Positions 7,283 through 15,884 are shown, counted from the stretch's first letter. The stretch: 64,000 nt of DNA from Phycisphaerales bacterium (GCA_023382935.1 JAHDXL010000002.1:248001-312000), one strand, 5' to 3'. A program made the numbers and translations. The notes: generated from the sequence alone by a model not told the origin.

Positions 7283-9987
7283 CGCCCTCTTCGCATATGG
7301 ACGGCATCATCGCCCGCTTCCTAGGCCCCGAGGCCGCGACCGGAGGCCCGCACGCGCTGCTCGGCCTTGCCGCGGGCGCATCGACTCACTTCGAGATTCT
7401 CAACGCCCGCGACCGGCAGTTGCGGCGTGTCGACCTGCACGCGGAAGGTGCGACTCCCGCGGCTGACGAGGTGCGGCTGGCGCTGCACGCCGCTGCGGCG
7501 CAGTTGCTCAATCCGTCGGTGCGTGAACACCTGCGTGCGAGCGGCCTGGCCGAGCGGCGTCGTGCGGCGATGCTGGGACTCGAACGCGACGTCGTGATGA
7601 TGCTGGGCATGTACGGCGGATGGACCAGGCGCAGTCTGCCTCGCCTAGTGGCGCTGGCACACGCGCGCGGGCTGCGGGCGAACGACGTGGCCCAAGCCGT
7701 GCGCAGCATCGCTCAGAGACGGGCGAGGCCGAAACCGGTCGTTGCGAGATCAGGTGCTGCGTGCGTCCCGGTCGGGGGTGCGTCACCGCAGGTGGTTGCT
7801 CGGCATCAGCGTGCCGGGCTGATCATCGGAATCGTGGCGATCTGTTCGATCCTGGCGGCCGGTGTGGTGATTCGTGTGGCGCTTGAGCCGGGCTCCAGGC
7901 GTGGGGACGAGGTCGCGGCGATGCCTGTGCCGCGTGATCGGACTCCTTCGACCATCGTGCTGGCGCCGGAGAAGGTCGCTGACGAGCAGGTCCGGCCGTC
8001 GGCACAGGCCCCGCCCGAAGCGGAGCGAACTGAGGTCTTGCCGTTGCTGGAGCGTGCGATCTCGCTGACCTCGGCTGATCCGCGGCAGGCCGAGCAACTG
8101 GGTGTCGAGGCGGTGCGTGGGCTCTCGCGACACTGGCTGGAGTTTGACGCGGCCCAGCGTGCCCGCTCGCAGGACGCTGTGCTCGAGTTGATGTACCGGC
8201 TGGGCGGCTCGTCGATGAGTACGCGCCCCATGCTCGAGGCCGTGGGCGCCGGGGCCGAACTGCTGCGGCCCGAACGGGCGATGACTGGTGGTGACGATGT
8301 GGCCAGGGCCGCGTGGTCGATCGGCATGCTGACGCGGCTGCGCCGCGAGAGCGACATTTCGGCCCAGGCGCAGATGCTGATTGACCGGTGGCTCGGCTCG
8401 GCTCTGGTGGGCGTTCGTCCGGCGCAGGCCAGTTTTGCCGAGGGAGCGATCGCCGCGCTTCAGGCGATGGCTCCGGCGCTGGCGGGGCATGATCCTGGTG
8501 ATCCCGGTGCCTGGCGGGCCTGGGCCCGCGGCGTGGTGGTGCTCACCGAGAGCGACGCGGGCCGCCGGGCGATCCTGCTCGCACAGGGCGGCGAGCGCGT
8601 GCTGGTCTCCAGGCTCGGGCCGCAGCGGTCATCGGGCGTCTTCGAGGCAATCGGCGCCGTGATCGATGCCATGCCGTGGCAGACGGCCGAATCGCGGCAG
8701 TGGTTCGTGCGCCAGTTCGACAATCGCGATGTGAACACGCCGGCGCTCAGCGCCGCCACGCAGGCGCTGGTCGCCCGCGGCGGTGTGGAGAACATCGACC
8801 CGACCATGGTGCTGCCCGCCAACGCCAGCGATCTGGCTCGCCGCGCTCTGCGCGATCGCTACGTCGATGCATGGAACATCAGTGAGCCGGGCTCGGATAC
8901 CGAGGTGCTGGAGCGCCTCGAGCGCGCGCTGGCCGAACTGGACGCCGGCCTGACCCGCACGAGCACCGGAGATCAGATGCTTCGCAGCGCCGTGGGCTAT
9001 GCGCGTCTCAACGCTGCTGCGGCTGCACGCTGGCAGGGAGACGGCGGCGTGGCGATCCAGATGCTCGAACACTATCGCGTGCCCGATTCTGCTCTCTCGC
9101 GAGCGGGGCGCGGGCCCGACTTGTCCGATGGTTCAGACGGCAACTGGGCCGAGCGGTATCTTCAGCAGGGCGCCAACATCGATCGTCGTCTGGAACTGCT
9201 CGGTGAACTGCGGAGCCGAGGCGGCAGCCGGCTGGGGCCGATCGATGCCGAAGTGGTCGTCGCCGAGGCGCTGCGCGGCAGCGGGCGCGGGGTGCGTGAA
9301 CTGGCGCGCGCGGTGGTCGAGCAGTACGGATCATCACCCGCGGTTGTCAATGCGCTGCTCGAAGAGGCTCCTCGCATTCCGCCCATTCCTTCGATGTCCA
9401 ACCTCGTCTCCGGCATCACTCTCTCGCCTCTGCCCGACCGCAACAGTCCGCAGTGGCGTGCGGCCGTGCGCCGTGCGCTGGTCGAACGCATGCTCGAACT
9501 GCTCAGCGCCGAGGGCGACACCGCGGCGATCGACCTGCTCGCGTCACTGCTCGACGATGCATACATGGAGCGGGCCTCGGCGAACCGCGCGGTCTCTCCG
9601 TCCGGCAATGGCCCGTCACAGTCGTGCGAGCGATCAGCGATGCAGATGCGTGCGAGATGGACCCAACTGGCCGAGCGGCTGCCGCCAGCGCGCCTGAACA
9701 TCACGCTGTCGGAGGTCGAACGTCGAAGAACCGGCCGCATGGCGCTCGCACGCGGCTTGGTGCAGCAGTTCATCGTCGAGCAGATTGCCCTGGCCGAGAC
9801 GATGGCTCTTGTGGTCGCCGCTGAAAGGCCCGACCTGTCGGTCTCCGTGCAGGGGGTGCTCGATCAACTCGATGCCGACGTGCAGCGGTCCAACCACGTG
9901 TTCGAGCAGGTGGCCCGGGCGGAGCGCGCGATGGTCGAGTTATGGGAACTGCGGCTCGGGCTGGTCGTGGGCGGGGGAAGTGGATGA
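7279..9987 (+). CDS. Large single-pass membrane protein with J-domain-like N-terminus
   Basis: 902 residues; its ATG overlaps the previous stop (ATGA). Residues ~20-95 have the feel of a degenerate J domain: HALLGLAAGAS at the start, then helices ending LLNPSVREHLRASG, but no HPD motif is present. A single membrane helix lies at ~residues 178-200 (GLIIGIVAICSILAAGVVIRV), giving a cytoplasmic head of about 175 residues and a ~700-residue periplasmic part that is Ala/Leu/Arg-rich and helical. No enzyme motif is seen. It could link cytoplasmic state to the envelope complex. The J-domain likeness is inference. Confidence 0.75.
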   Translation: MTPSSHMDGIIARFLGPEAATGGPHALLGLAAGASTHFEILNARDRQLRRVDLHAEGATPAADEVRLALHAAAAQLLNPSVREHLRASGLAERRRAAMLGLERDVVMMLGMYGGWTRRSLPRLVALAHARGLRANDVAQAVRSIAQRRARPKPVVARSGAACVPVGGASPQVVARHQRAGLIIGIVAICSILAAGVVIRVALEPGSRRGDEVAAMPVPRDRTPSTIVLAPEKVADEQVRPSAQAPPEAERTEVLPLLERAISLTSADPRQAEQLGVEAVRGLSRHWLEFDAAQRARSQDAVLELMYRLGGSSMSTRPMLEAVGAGAELLRPERAMTGGDDVARAAWSIGMLTRLRRESDISAQAQMLIDRWLGSALVGVRPAQASFAEGAIAALQAMAPALAGHDPGDPGAWRAWARGVVVLTESDAGRRAILLAQGGERVLVSRLGPQRSSGVFEAIGAVIDAMPWQTAESRQWFVRQFDNRDVNTPALSAATQALVARGGVENIDPTMVLPANASDLARRALRDRYVDAWNISEPGSDTEVLERLERALAELDAGLTRTSTGDQMLRSAVGYARLNAAAAARWQGDGGVAIQMLEHYRVPDSALSRAGRGPDLSDGSDGNWAERYLQQGANIDRRLELLGELRSRGGSRLGPIDAEVVVAEALRGSGRGVRELARAVVEQYGSSPAVVNALLEEAPRIPPIPSMSNLVSGITLSPLPDRNSPQWRAAVRRALVERMLELLSAEGDTAAIDLLASLLDDAYMERASANRAVSPSGNGPSQSCERSAMQMRARWTQLAERLPPARLNITLSEVERRRTGRMALARGLVQQFIVEQIALAETMALVVAAERPDLSVSVQGVLDQLDADVQRSNHVFEQVARAERAMVELWELRLGLVVGGGSG

Positions 9988-10949
9988 TGTGCAGCCCGGC
10001 CATATGGTGGTGGTTGATATCGCTGGCGGCATGCGGTCTTGTCGGCGCGCGTCCGCAGCAGGCCGCGCCCCCCACCGCGCCGCCCGCGAACTCGAGCCTG
10101 AACGATCGACTCGAATCGCTCCATCCGTCCGATCCCCAGGCGTACTTCCTGCTCGGCGAGGAACTGGCGGCTGAGCCGCAGACGCCGGGGAATCTTGAAC
10201 TCGCCCAGAGGCTCTACGTGCTGGCGATTGTGCTGGCGTCGAAGGACGAGTCCCTGCGCACGATCGCGGCCGGGTCGGCACTGGCGCTGCTCGACATCAC
10301 GCGCTCCGAGGCCGACCGGCGGGCGCTGCGATCCATCTCCAGCGCGCTCGATGCGCGCTTCGGTACGCGCGACTGGAGCCGTTCGACGGAGGCGAGCGTC
10401 AGCGATGATGTGGCCTATGCCGCGGCGACGACGGTGGGGGCCATTCGCGCGGGCATGGGCGCATTGGTGCGCAACGAACTCAAACGCCCGGAGATTCGGT
10501 CGCTCATCGACCGCTTCTCTGCCCTTATCACCGGCTCGCCCGGGCAGAACATTCTGCCGACGCTTGAGCGTGCGGCCGAGGCCTGGCCCTGTCCCGAGTG
10601 CCGCAACGAGCGCATCGTCACCAAGCGACACACCGGGCAGGTCGAGCGCGTGCTGTGCTACACCTGCGGGGGCAATCCCGGTCCCACTCTCACGCGCGAG
10701 CAGTTCATCGGGCAGTTGCGATTCGAGGCCCAGGTTCTGAACAGCACGCCGCGATCTTGGGGAGCCCAGGTTGCTGCCGACCTCGGCGCACCGCTCCGCG
10801 AGGCCGATATCGCCGAACTGCCTATCCGCTTCGGCATTGACGTCACGCTTGCGTGGTATCGCGGCGGCGCCTGGGTGGCCGATCCGGGCCAAGGCGACTT
10901 CGGGGGCGAGGATGCTCTGTCGCCCGATCCCGCAGACCCATCCCCATAG
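9984..10949 (+). CDS. Putative lipoprotein with zinc ribbon
   Basis: 321 residues from the ATG at 9984, overlapping the previous stop (ATGA). A Trp-rich hydrophobic N-terminus ends in LAAC, a good lipobox. The n-region has no positive charge with this start; an upstream ATG at 9942 would add an Arg/Lys-rich segment, so the start is uncertain. Near residues 202 and 225 it has CPEC and CYTC, two Cys pairs spaced as a zinc ribbon. Zinc ribbons are unusual in an exported lipoprotein. It ends the ExbB/ExbD operon; about 70 bp without a clear terminator follow. Confidence 0.7.
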   Translation: MMCSPAIWWWLISLAACGLVGARPQQAAPPTAPPANSSLNDRLESLHPSDPQAYFLLGEELAAEPQTPGNLELAQRLYVLAIVLASKDESLRTIAAGSALALLDITRSEADRRALRSISSALDARFGTRDWSRSTEASVSDDVAYAAATTVGAIRAGMGALVRNELKRPEIRSLIDRFSALITGSPGQNILPTLERAAEAWPCPECRNERIVTKRHTGQVERVLCYTCGGNPGPTLTREQFIGQLRFEAQVLNSTPRSWGAQVAADLGAPLREADIAELPIRFGIDVTLAWYRGGAWVADPGQGDFGGEDALSPDPADPSP

Positions 10950-10989
10950 ACCTGATGGGTGCCAGCGTCACGCCACCGATGAAGGCTCC

Positions 10990-10995
10990 TAGACT
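10990..10995 (+). promoter_or_regulatory. Candidate -10 element TAGACT
   Basis: TAGACT sits 27 bp before the ATG of the tRNA-binding protein gene. Similar TAGA(A/C/G)T hexamers lie upstream of several other genes in this window. The matching -35 is weak. Confidence 0.3.
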
Positions 10996-11022
10996 GCCCC
11001 CGTCCGATCGAGAGGAGCAGGC

Positions 11023-11412
11023 ATGAGCCAAGCCGAGAGTGCGACCCCCGCGTCGAACACCTTCAAGCCCGAGATTTCGTATGACGACTTCGTAAAGGTC
11101 GATCTGCGGGTGGCGCGCATCGTGGCCGCCGAGCCACACCCCAACGCCGACCGCCTGTTCAAACTGCAACTGGATGATGGATCGGGACAACCCCGTCAGA
11201 TCTGCGCGGGTATTCGCGGGCACTACGAGGCCGACCAGATCGTGGGACGACAGATCATCATCGTCGCCAATCTTGCCCCGCGCAAGATTCGTGGCGAGGA
11301 ATCGCGGGGCATGCTGCTGGCCGCCAGCGACGCACCCAAGGAGAGCGGCGATCGCCGGGTGATTCTGCTCACGCCGATGAGCGAGATTGCGCCTGGTTCG
11401 ACGGTTTCCTGA
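11023..11412 (+). CDS. Stand-alone tRNA-binding domain protein (CsaA/Trbp111/MetRS-beta type)
   Basis: 129 residues. The OB-fold tRNA-binding domain is recognisable from YDDFVKVDLRVARIVAAEPH, then ADRLFKLQLDDG, VNA-type strand IIIVANLAPRKIRGEESRGM and the terminal SEIAPGSTVS. These match the domain found at the MetRS C-terminus and in free Trbp111/CsaA proteins, where it binds the outer corner of tRNA. There is no catalytic synthetase domain. A GAGAGGAG ribosome site precedes the ATG. It is separated from the ExbBD operon and faces a convergent minus-strand gene ten bases away. Confidence 0.88.
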   Translation: MSQAESATPASNTFKPEISYDDFVKVDLRVARIVAAEPHPNADRLFKLQLDDGSGQPRQICAGIRGHYEADQIVGRQIIIVANLAPRKIRGEESRGMLLAASDAPKESGDRRVILLTPMSEIAPGSTVS

Positions 11413-11422
11413 TCGATCAGAC

Positions 11423-12373
11423 TCACCAGGGCTTGTCGCCGCTGCGATCGCCCCTCGGACGATCGCGCTCGGCATCACCGTCCTCCGTGCGAGGGCCTCG
11501 GCCCCATCGCCCGCTCAACCGCTCGACCATGCGTTCGGCCATGCGCGACACCCATTGCGAGCGATCGCTTTCGTCCGCGTTCAGTTCCTGCTCGCGAGCC
11601 GCCAACTCGTTTCGCAGGCGCTCGATCTCGTGCCGCGTGATGCGTTGGCGCAGTTCAAAGTGACGCTCGGCCAGTTCGGTGAAGGCAGCCACCGCCTGCT
11701 CGCGCGTCATCTGGCCGGTGCGCAGCGCGATGCGCACCTGCGCCGCGGTCTCGATCCAGTCGGCCCCGAGACGGAACTGCTCCATCTTCAGGCGTGCCAA
11801 CTCCGGGTCTTCACGCCTCACCTGCATGATCTCGACGATCTGCGGCGTCACACGCCGGAGAATCTCCTGCCCCATGCCCTCACGCTCGGCATCGGCCCGA
11901 CGCAGACGCTCGTTGAGCCAGGGAAGTTCGGCTTCGATGAACGCCGCCACCTCCTCTGGCGCGGGCACCGGCGCGGTCTCAACGCGGCCCATGCCGGGGG
12001 GGCCTCCCGGTCCGAGCCCCTGCCCGCCCGGAATGAACTCTCCTCCAGAACCCCCCGGGCCTCCGGGCCCGAAACGCCTCTCGCCGGGCTCACGTTCGCC
12101 CAAGCGATCACGCAGCGGCCTTTCGGGCACGACATCCACCAGTTCGGCGGGGTCGATCTCTTCCCCCGCTTCGACCCGGTTCAGCAACTTCTCCAGGCGA
12201 TCCAGCGACTCGCGCGTGCGATCGATCCGCATCCGCAGGCGGTCGCGCAGCGTTTCGGGCTGGTCGGCCTGCTGCTGCGGGCCCGGCCCGCGCTGGTTCT
12301 GAGCCATCGCCCACGACGCCGGCGTCATCACGCACGCGAAGGCAATCACACGGGTCAGATGCTTGCCGCGCAT
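11423..12373 (-). CDS. Exported helical protein in a sigma/anti-sigma operon
   Basis: 316 residues with a signal peptide (cleavage probably after SWAMA). The mature protein begins Gln/Pro-rich, has a helical segment, a Gly/Pro-rich low-complexity stretch (residues ~100-130), then a long charged coiled region (RLRRADAEREGMGQEILRRV, LAERHFELRQRITRHEIERL) and a basic tail. The size, export and helical content recall Spy/CpxP-type periplasmic stress proteins, but no defining motif is visible, so that is only a suggestion. Its start shares one base with the anti-sigma stop (TGATG). Confidence 0.7.
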   Translation of the reverse strand: MRGKHLTRVIAFACVMTPASWAMAQNQRGPGPQQQADQPETLRDRLRMRIDRTRESLDRLEKLLNRVEAGEEIDPAELVDVVPERPLRDRLGEREPGERRFGPGGPGGSGGEFIPGGQGLGPGGPPGMGRVETAPVPAPEEVAAFIEAELPWLNERLRRADAEREGMGQEILRRVTPQIVEIMQVRREDPELARLKMEQFRLGADWIETAAQVRIALRTGQMTREQAVAAFTELAERHFELRQRITRHEIERLRNELAAREQELNADESDRSQWVSRMAERMVERLSGRWGRGPRTEDGDAERDRPRGDRSGDKPW

Positions 12374-12855
12374 CAGATTGACTCCTCGGTCTCAAGCAGA
12401 GCCTCCTCGGCCTGATCGAACAGCGACTCGTCGAGTCCGCCGATCGAGGCCGCTCGCTCATTCAGGGAGTTCAGGTTCGGCAGATCCTGCTGCAGCCACG
12501 CGACGGTGGCAATGAGTTCGTCGACCTCTTCCGCCGGCGTCAGCGTGTCGCCCCGCGCGATCGGCCCGGGGACCGGACCAATCGACGGCTTGGAAGACCA
12601 CAGCATCAGGGCAATCGAGGCGACGATCAGCATTGAAGCCGCCGAGGCCAGCACCACGCGGTCACGCCACCAGGACCGTTCGCGGGCATGAGCGAACGAG
12701 AGAGGCTGTGGCATGAGCACCTCGCGCTGCACTGCATCCAGGATACGAGCCTCGAAACCGGCGTCGGGCTGGGCGCGATGAGCACGCCCCAGCGCGTCCA
12801 GCGCCTGCTCGACCAACTCGATGCCGGGGTCGTTCTGGAAGGATGTGTCGCTCAT
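12373..12855 (-). CDS. Putative membrane-bound anti-sigma factor
   Basis: 160 residues: a cytoplasmic N-terminal part of ~65 residues, one membrane helix (VVLASAASMLIVASIALMLW, ~68-87) and an acidic periplasmic tail. There is no zinc-binding HxxxCxxC motif. The anti-sigma role is inferred from its place: it starts inside the stop of an ECF sigma gene (ATGA overlap) and has the expected single-pass topology. The periplasmic tail could be the signal-sensing part working with the exported protein encoded next. Confidence 0.7.
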   Translation of the reverse strand: MSDTSFQNDPGIELVEQALDALGRAHRAQPDAGFEARILDAVQREVLMPQPLSFAHARERSWWRDRVVLASAASMLIVASIALMLWSSKPSIGPVPGPIARGDTLTPAEEVDELIATVAWLQQDLPNLNSLNERAASIGGLDESLFDQAEEALLETEESI

Positions 12856-13490
12856 CGCGAAGACTCCATTTCGTTTTCGTCGGCCGGCGCCTCCATCAAA
12901 TCCCTCAGTTTCCGCAGGGCTCGGTGATGTCGCGCCAGCAGCGTACCCATTGGTTCACCGGTCAGTTCCGCAATCTCCCGAAAACTCAATCCCCCGTGAT
13001 GCCGCAACTCGATGATCTCCCGGTCGGCGTCGGACAGCGTCGCCATCGCCGCTCGCAATGCCTGCACGTCTTCGTCGCTGACGCCGGGCCGGTCGATCGG
13101 GCAGGTCAGATCCTGATCGTGCCCGTTTGATTCGACCATCGAGCGCCGACGCCGACGGATCTCGTCCCGAACCCGGTTCATCGCCACCCGAAAGAGCCAA
13201 GCCTCGAATCGCCCGCTCTCCCGGTACTCTCCCCCGGTCACTTTGCGCGCAACCGTGACGAATACCGACTGAGTCACTTCTTCGGCCGCCTCCTGAGAGT
13301 GGAGTCGGCTGCGTGCCAGCGCAAAGACCCGCCTGCCATAGATGCTGACCAGTTCGGACCATGCGCCGCCCTCACCCGTGGCTGCCCGTTCAAGGAGCGC
13401 GGTCAGCCCTTCCGGCGGGAGTGTGTCCTGACCCCGATCCTGGACCAATTCAGCCCCCTTGTTCAGTGGGCACAACGCCCGGATGGGCAT
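12852..13490 (-). CDS. ECF RNA polymerase sigma factor
   Basis: 212 residues. Sigma region 2 is visible in WSELVSIYGRRVFALARSRL and AAEEVTQSVFVTVARKV, with the region 2.4-like FEAWLFRVAMNRVRDEIRRR. Region 4 is LSDADREIIELRHHGGLSFR followed by EIAELTGEPMGTLLARHHRA, the -35-binding helix-turn-helix. There is no region 1 or 3, as usual for ECF factors. It overlaps the anti-sigma gene, so the pair should be coexpressed and the sigma held at the membrane. The ATG at 13490 is accepted; the first ~25 residues look nonessential and a later start is possible. Confidence 0.92.
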   Translation of the reverse strand: MPIRALCPLNKGAELVQDRGQDTLPPEGLTALLERAATGEGGAWSELVSIYGRRVFALARSRLHSQEAAEEVTQSVFVTVARKVTGGEYRESGRFEAWLFRVAMNRVRDEIRRRRRSMVESNGHDQDLTCPIDRPGVSDEDVQALRAAMATLSDADREIIELRHHGGLSFREIAELTGEPMGTLLARHHRALRKLRDLMEAPADENEMESSR

Positions 13491-13522
13491 GGGATTGCCT
13501 TGGTTGGAGTATGCTCTGAGGC

Positions 13523-13861
13523 ATGGAAATGGTGGCCTATACCGTCTGGGCCCGATTTGATGACCCTGCGGTTCGAGTGGAGTTTTGCAGTTGGCTCCGA
13601 CAGGAGCATATCGGACAGGTCATCGACGCGGGGGCGGCTGAAGCGGACCTGCTGGAGCATGGGCCGTTGCCTCAGGCTCCCGGAGGCGCCATCGAGGTGA
13701 GGTATCTATTTGAGAGTCCGGCGTCGCTTGCGGACTACCTGGAACATCGCATGCCCAAACTGAGGGGTGAGACTCTCAAACGCTTCGGTCATATGCCCGG
13801 AATAAGGTATGAAAGGGTCGATGCCCGGGTGGTCGATCGTTTCGCATCCAAACGCCGATAA
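13523..13861 (+). CDS. DUF4286-like protein
   Basis: 112 residues. MVAYTVWARFDDPAVRVEF, the WLRQEHIGQVIDAG segment, a central VRYLFESPASLADYLEHRMP and a final GIRYERVDARVV fit the small ferredoxin-like-fold DUF4286 family, whose members share the W-x-EH-I arrangement. No catalytic function is known. It is divergent from the ECF sigma gene, with 32 bp between the starts. TATGCT at 13511-13516 may be its -10 element, which would leave almost no leader. Confidence 0.75.
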   Translation: MEMVAYTVWARFDDPAVRVEFCSWLRQEHIGQVIDAGAAEADLLEHGPLPQAPGGAIEVRYLFESPASLADYLEHRMPKLRGETLKRFGHMPGIRYERVDARVVDRFASKRR

Positions 13862-13962
13862 CTGAAGGTCGACCCGATAGCATTGGCCAGCGCGTCTCGG
13901 TGGGACGCTGCCCCCCGAACTTGGCTGCCTCATCGGTGCGTATCCACCTGACCGAGAGGAGT

Positions 13963-14568
13963 TTGGAACTGGACGGTTTGAACGGCATCAGCGATGAGAG
14001 ACTGTTCGAACGCTATCGCAGGGGCGACTCCGACGCGCTGCGAACGCTGATCGAGCGCCATGACGAGGATCTGCTGCGTTTCCTCACGCGGCTGGTGGGT
14101 GATCGTTCGGCTGCGGAGGACGTTTTCCAGGAAACCTTCCTCCAGATTCACCTCTCGGCCGAGTCGTTTGATGCTTCTCGGAGATTTCGCCCGTGGTTGT
14201 TCACGATCGCGGCGAACAAGGGACGCGACTACCTGCGTAAGAGGGGCAGACAGCAGTCGATGGAGGTTTCGGCCCCGGTCGGGGGCGATGGCGAGAGACC
14301 TTCCATCGTGGACTTGATGGAGTTGGATGTTCCGTCGCCGGACACGGCGATGGACGAGAGAGAGCGGGACATATTGGTGCAGCGTGCCCTGTCGGGCCTA
14401 TCCCCGACGATGCGGGAGATTCTCCTTCTCGCGTACTTCCAGAGACTCAGTTATGCCCAGATGGCCGAAGATCTTCAGATACCTTTGGGAACCGTCAAGA
14501 GTCGATTGCACGCGGCGGTGGCGGCCTTTGCCAAACGCTGGCACGAAGTCTCCCGCGGCTCAAACTGA
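13963..14568 (+). CDS. ECF RNA polymerase sigma factor (second)
   Basis: About 201 residues. Region 2: DERLFERYRRGDSDALRTLI, FLTRLVGDRSAAEDVFQETF, then FRPWLFTIAANKGRDYLRKR. Region 4: LSPTMREILLLAYFQRLSYA and QMAEDLQIPLGTVKSRLHAA, a standard helix-turn-helix. The start is unclear: a long frame opens at GTG 13900, but GAGAGGAG at 13954-13961 sits just before TTG 13963, while TTG 13978 is farther away. The next gene, a membrane protein with a pilin-like domain, is probably its anti-sigma factor. Confidence 0.9.
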   Translation: MELDGLNGISDERLFERYRRGDSDALRTLIERHDEDLLRFLTRLVGDRSAAEDVFQETFLQIHLSAESFDASRRFRPWLFTIAANKGRDYLRKRGRQQSMEVSAPVGGDGERPSIVDLMELDVPSPDTAMDERERDILVQRALSGLSPTMREILLLAYFQRLSYAQMAEDLQIPLGTVKSRLHAAVAAFAKRWHEVSRGSN

Positions 14569-14593
14569 GGTTTACTGATCCGGAGGCGGCATC

Positions 14594-15787
14594 GTGTTTG
14601 TTGAGGATGGCAACCCTGGACATGGACTGAGTGAAGTGGATGCACAAGCGCTTGACGCGCTGATCGAAGCGGGCTTTGACGCCGAAGCCGTCCAGCCCGG
14701 ACTGCGCGATCGGGCACGCCAAGTGGCGCACGTTCTCGGACTGCTGGATTGCCCGATCGAAGCACGCAACCCTGACTTGGTGGCCAAGACCGTCGAGTTG
14801 CTGCGTCATCGAACGCACGCGGCCCCGGAGCCGGTGCTCTGTTCTTCCGACGCCGACGCGCTCGACTCGTGGATCATGTCTCACGGCGATTTGAGCCGCG
14901 TGCCTTCCGCGATGCGCGAGCGGGCCGGCGTACACGAGGCGCTGCGCGTGCTGGTGACGCAGACGCCCGTGGTCGGCGGTTCGGGGCGCCGCGACCTGAT
15001 CGAACGCACGCTGGCGCGTGTGGACGCGGCCATTGAGGACCAGAGTGAGCGGATGCGTTTGGGGTCGAGGCGCGGGCTACGCCTGGCCGACATCATCTCG
15101 GTGGCCGCGGTGCTGCTGCTGGGCGCGTCTGTCTTGCTGCCGGTGCTCAGTTCGGTGCGTTCAGAAGCGAGGAAGTCGCTGTGCGAGGCCAATCTCGGTC
15201 GCGTGGCCGAGGCGATGGGCATTTACGCGGGGTCGAACAATTCATCCCTGCCGATGGCGACGGCCGGGTTCGGCGGGGGCTCATGGATCGACGTCGGTTC
15301 GCGCCCGGAGCGTTCCAACTCGGCCAACCTGTACATGCTGGTCAGGGGACGCTATGCGCGGCTGGCCGACCTGGCCTGCCCGGGCAACCCGACGGCCCCG
15401 ACGCGCGAAGTGGGCGAAGCCCGCGACTGGCGCCGTCTCGAGGAGGTTTCGTACAGTTACCAGGTGCAGGACGGGAGGCCCGAGCGTGTGTGGGGGCTTG
15501 ACGCAGGGCGCCCGATCGTGGCCGACCGCTCGCCGGTGGTGCTTCAGATCGTGCGGCGCGATCCCATCGTGCCCGGCTCGCGGAGTCCGAACCACAGTTC
15601 ATCGGGCCAGCACGTTGTGCGATCGGACGGGAGCGTGGACTGGCTCAAGTCCCCGGTGCTGGAGACGGGCGACAACATCTGGCTCCCTCGCGCGGTGGAG
15701 GAGGCGGTTGCCAAGATTCGCCAGTACTACGGCATGAACGGGAACGAAGTGCCGGCCGGAGTAGATGATGTGCTGCTCGGGCCCTGA
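14594..15787 (+). CDS. Probable anti-sigma factor fused to a pilin-like (H-X9-DG type) domain
   Basis: 397 residues from GTG 14594, with GGAGG seven bases upstream. Residues ~1-158 are cytoplasmic and helical. A membrane helix (~163-185, DIISVAAVLLLGASVLLPVL) runs into a pseudopilin-like continuation: RSEARKSLCEANLGRVAEAM and IYAGSNNSSLP resemble the helix of planctomycete DUF1559/pilin-like proteins. Near the C-terminus HSSSGQHVVRSDGSVDWL is close to their H-X9-DG motif, but with ten residues between H and DG. Adjacency to an ECF sigma gene suggests an anti-sigma role for the cytoplasmic part; that is inference. Confidence 0.7.
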   Translation: MFVEDGNPGHGLSEVDAQALDALIEAGFDAEAVQPGLRDRARQVAHVLGLLDCPIEARNPDLVAKTVELLRHRTHAAPEPVLCSSDADALDSWIMSHGDLSRVPSAMRERAGVHEALRVLVTQTPVVGGSGRRDLIERTLARVDAAIEDQSERMRLGSRRGLRLADIISVAAVLLLGASVLLPVLSSVRSEARKSLCEANLGRVAEAMGIYAGSNNSSLPMATAGFGGGSWIDVGSRPERSNSANLYMLVRGRYARLADLACPGNPTAPTREVGEARDWRRLEEVSYSYQVQDGRPERVWGLDAGRPIVADRSPVVLQIVRRDPIVPGSRSPNHSSSGQHVVRSDGSVDWLKSPVLETGDNIWLPRAVEEAVAKIRQYYGMNGNEVPAGVDDVLLGP

Positions 15788-15861
15788 TCGGGTAGGCCGA
15801 GCGGGGCTGCGAAGCGGACGACAACAAGCATCCGGCGAGGTGATATTGCTCGGGCGATGCG

Positions 15862-15884
15862 GGGGGCCTACGCTTCGGACCCCC
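15862..15884 (+). promoter_or_regulatory. Hairpin in the rpmI leader
   Basis: Between the previous gene and rpmI, GGGGG (15862-15866) can pair with CCCCC (15880-15884) around a 13-nt loop, with further G/C-rich pairing just after it. L20 represses its own operon through a leader in other bacteria; this could be such a leader, but it is a weak call. Confidence 0.2.
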
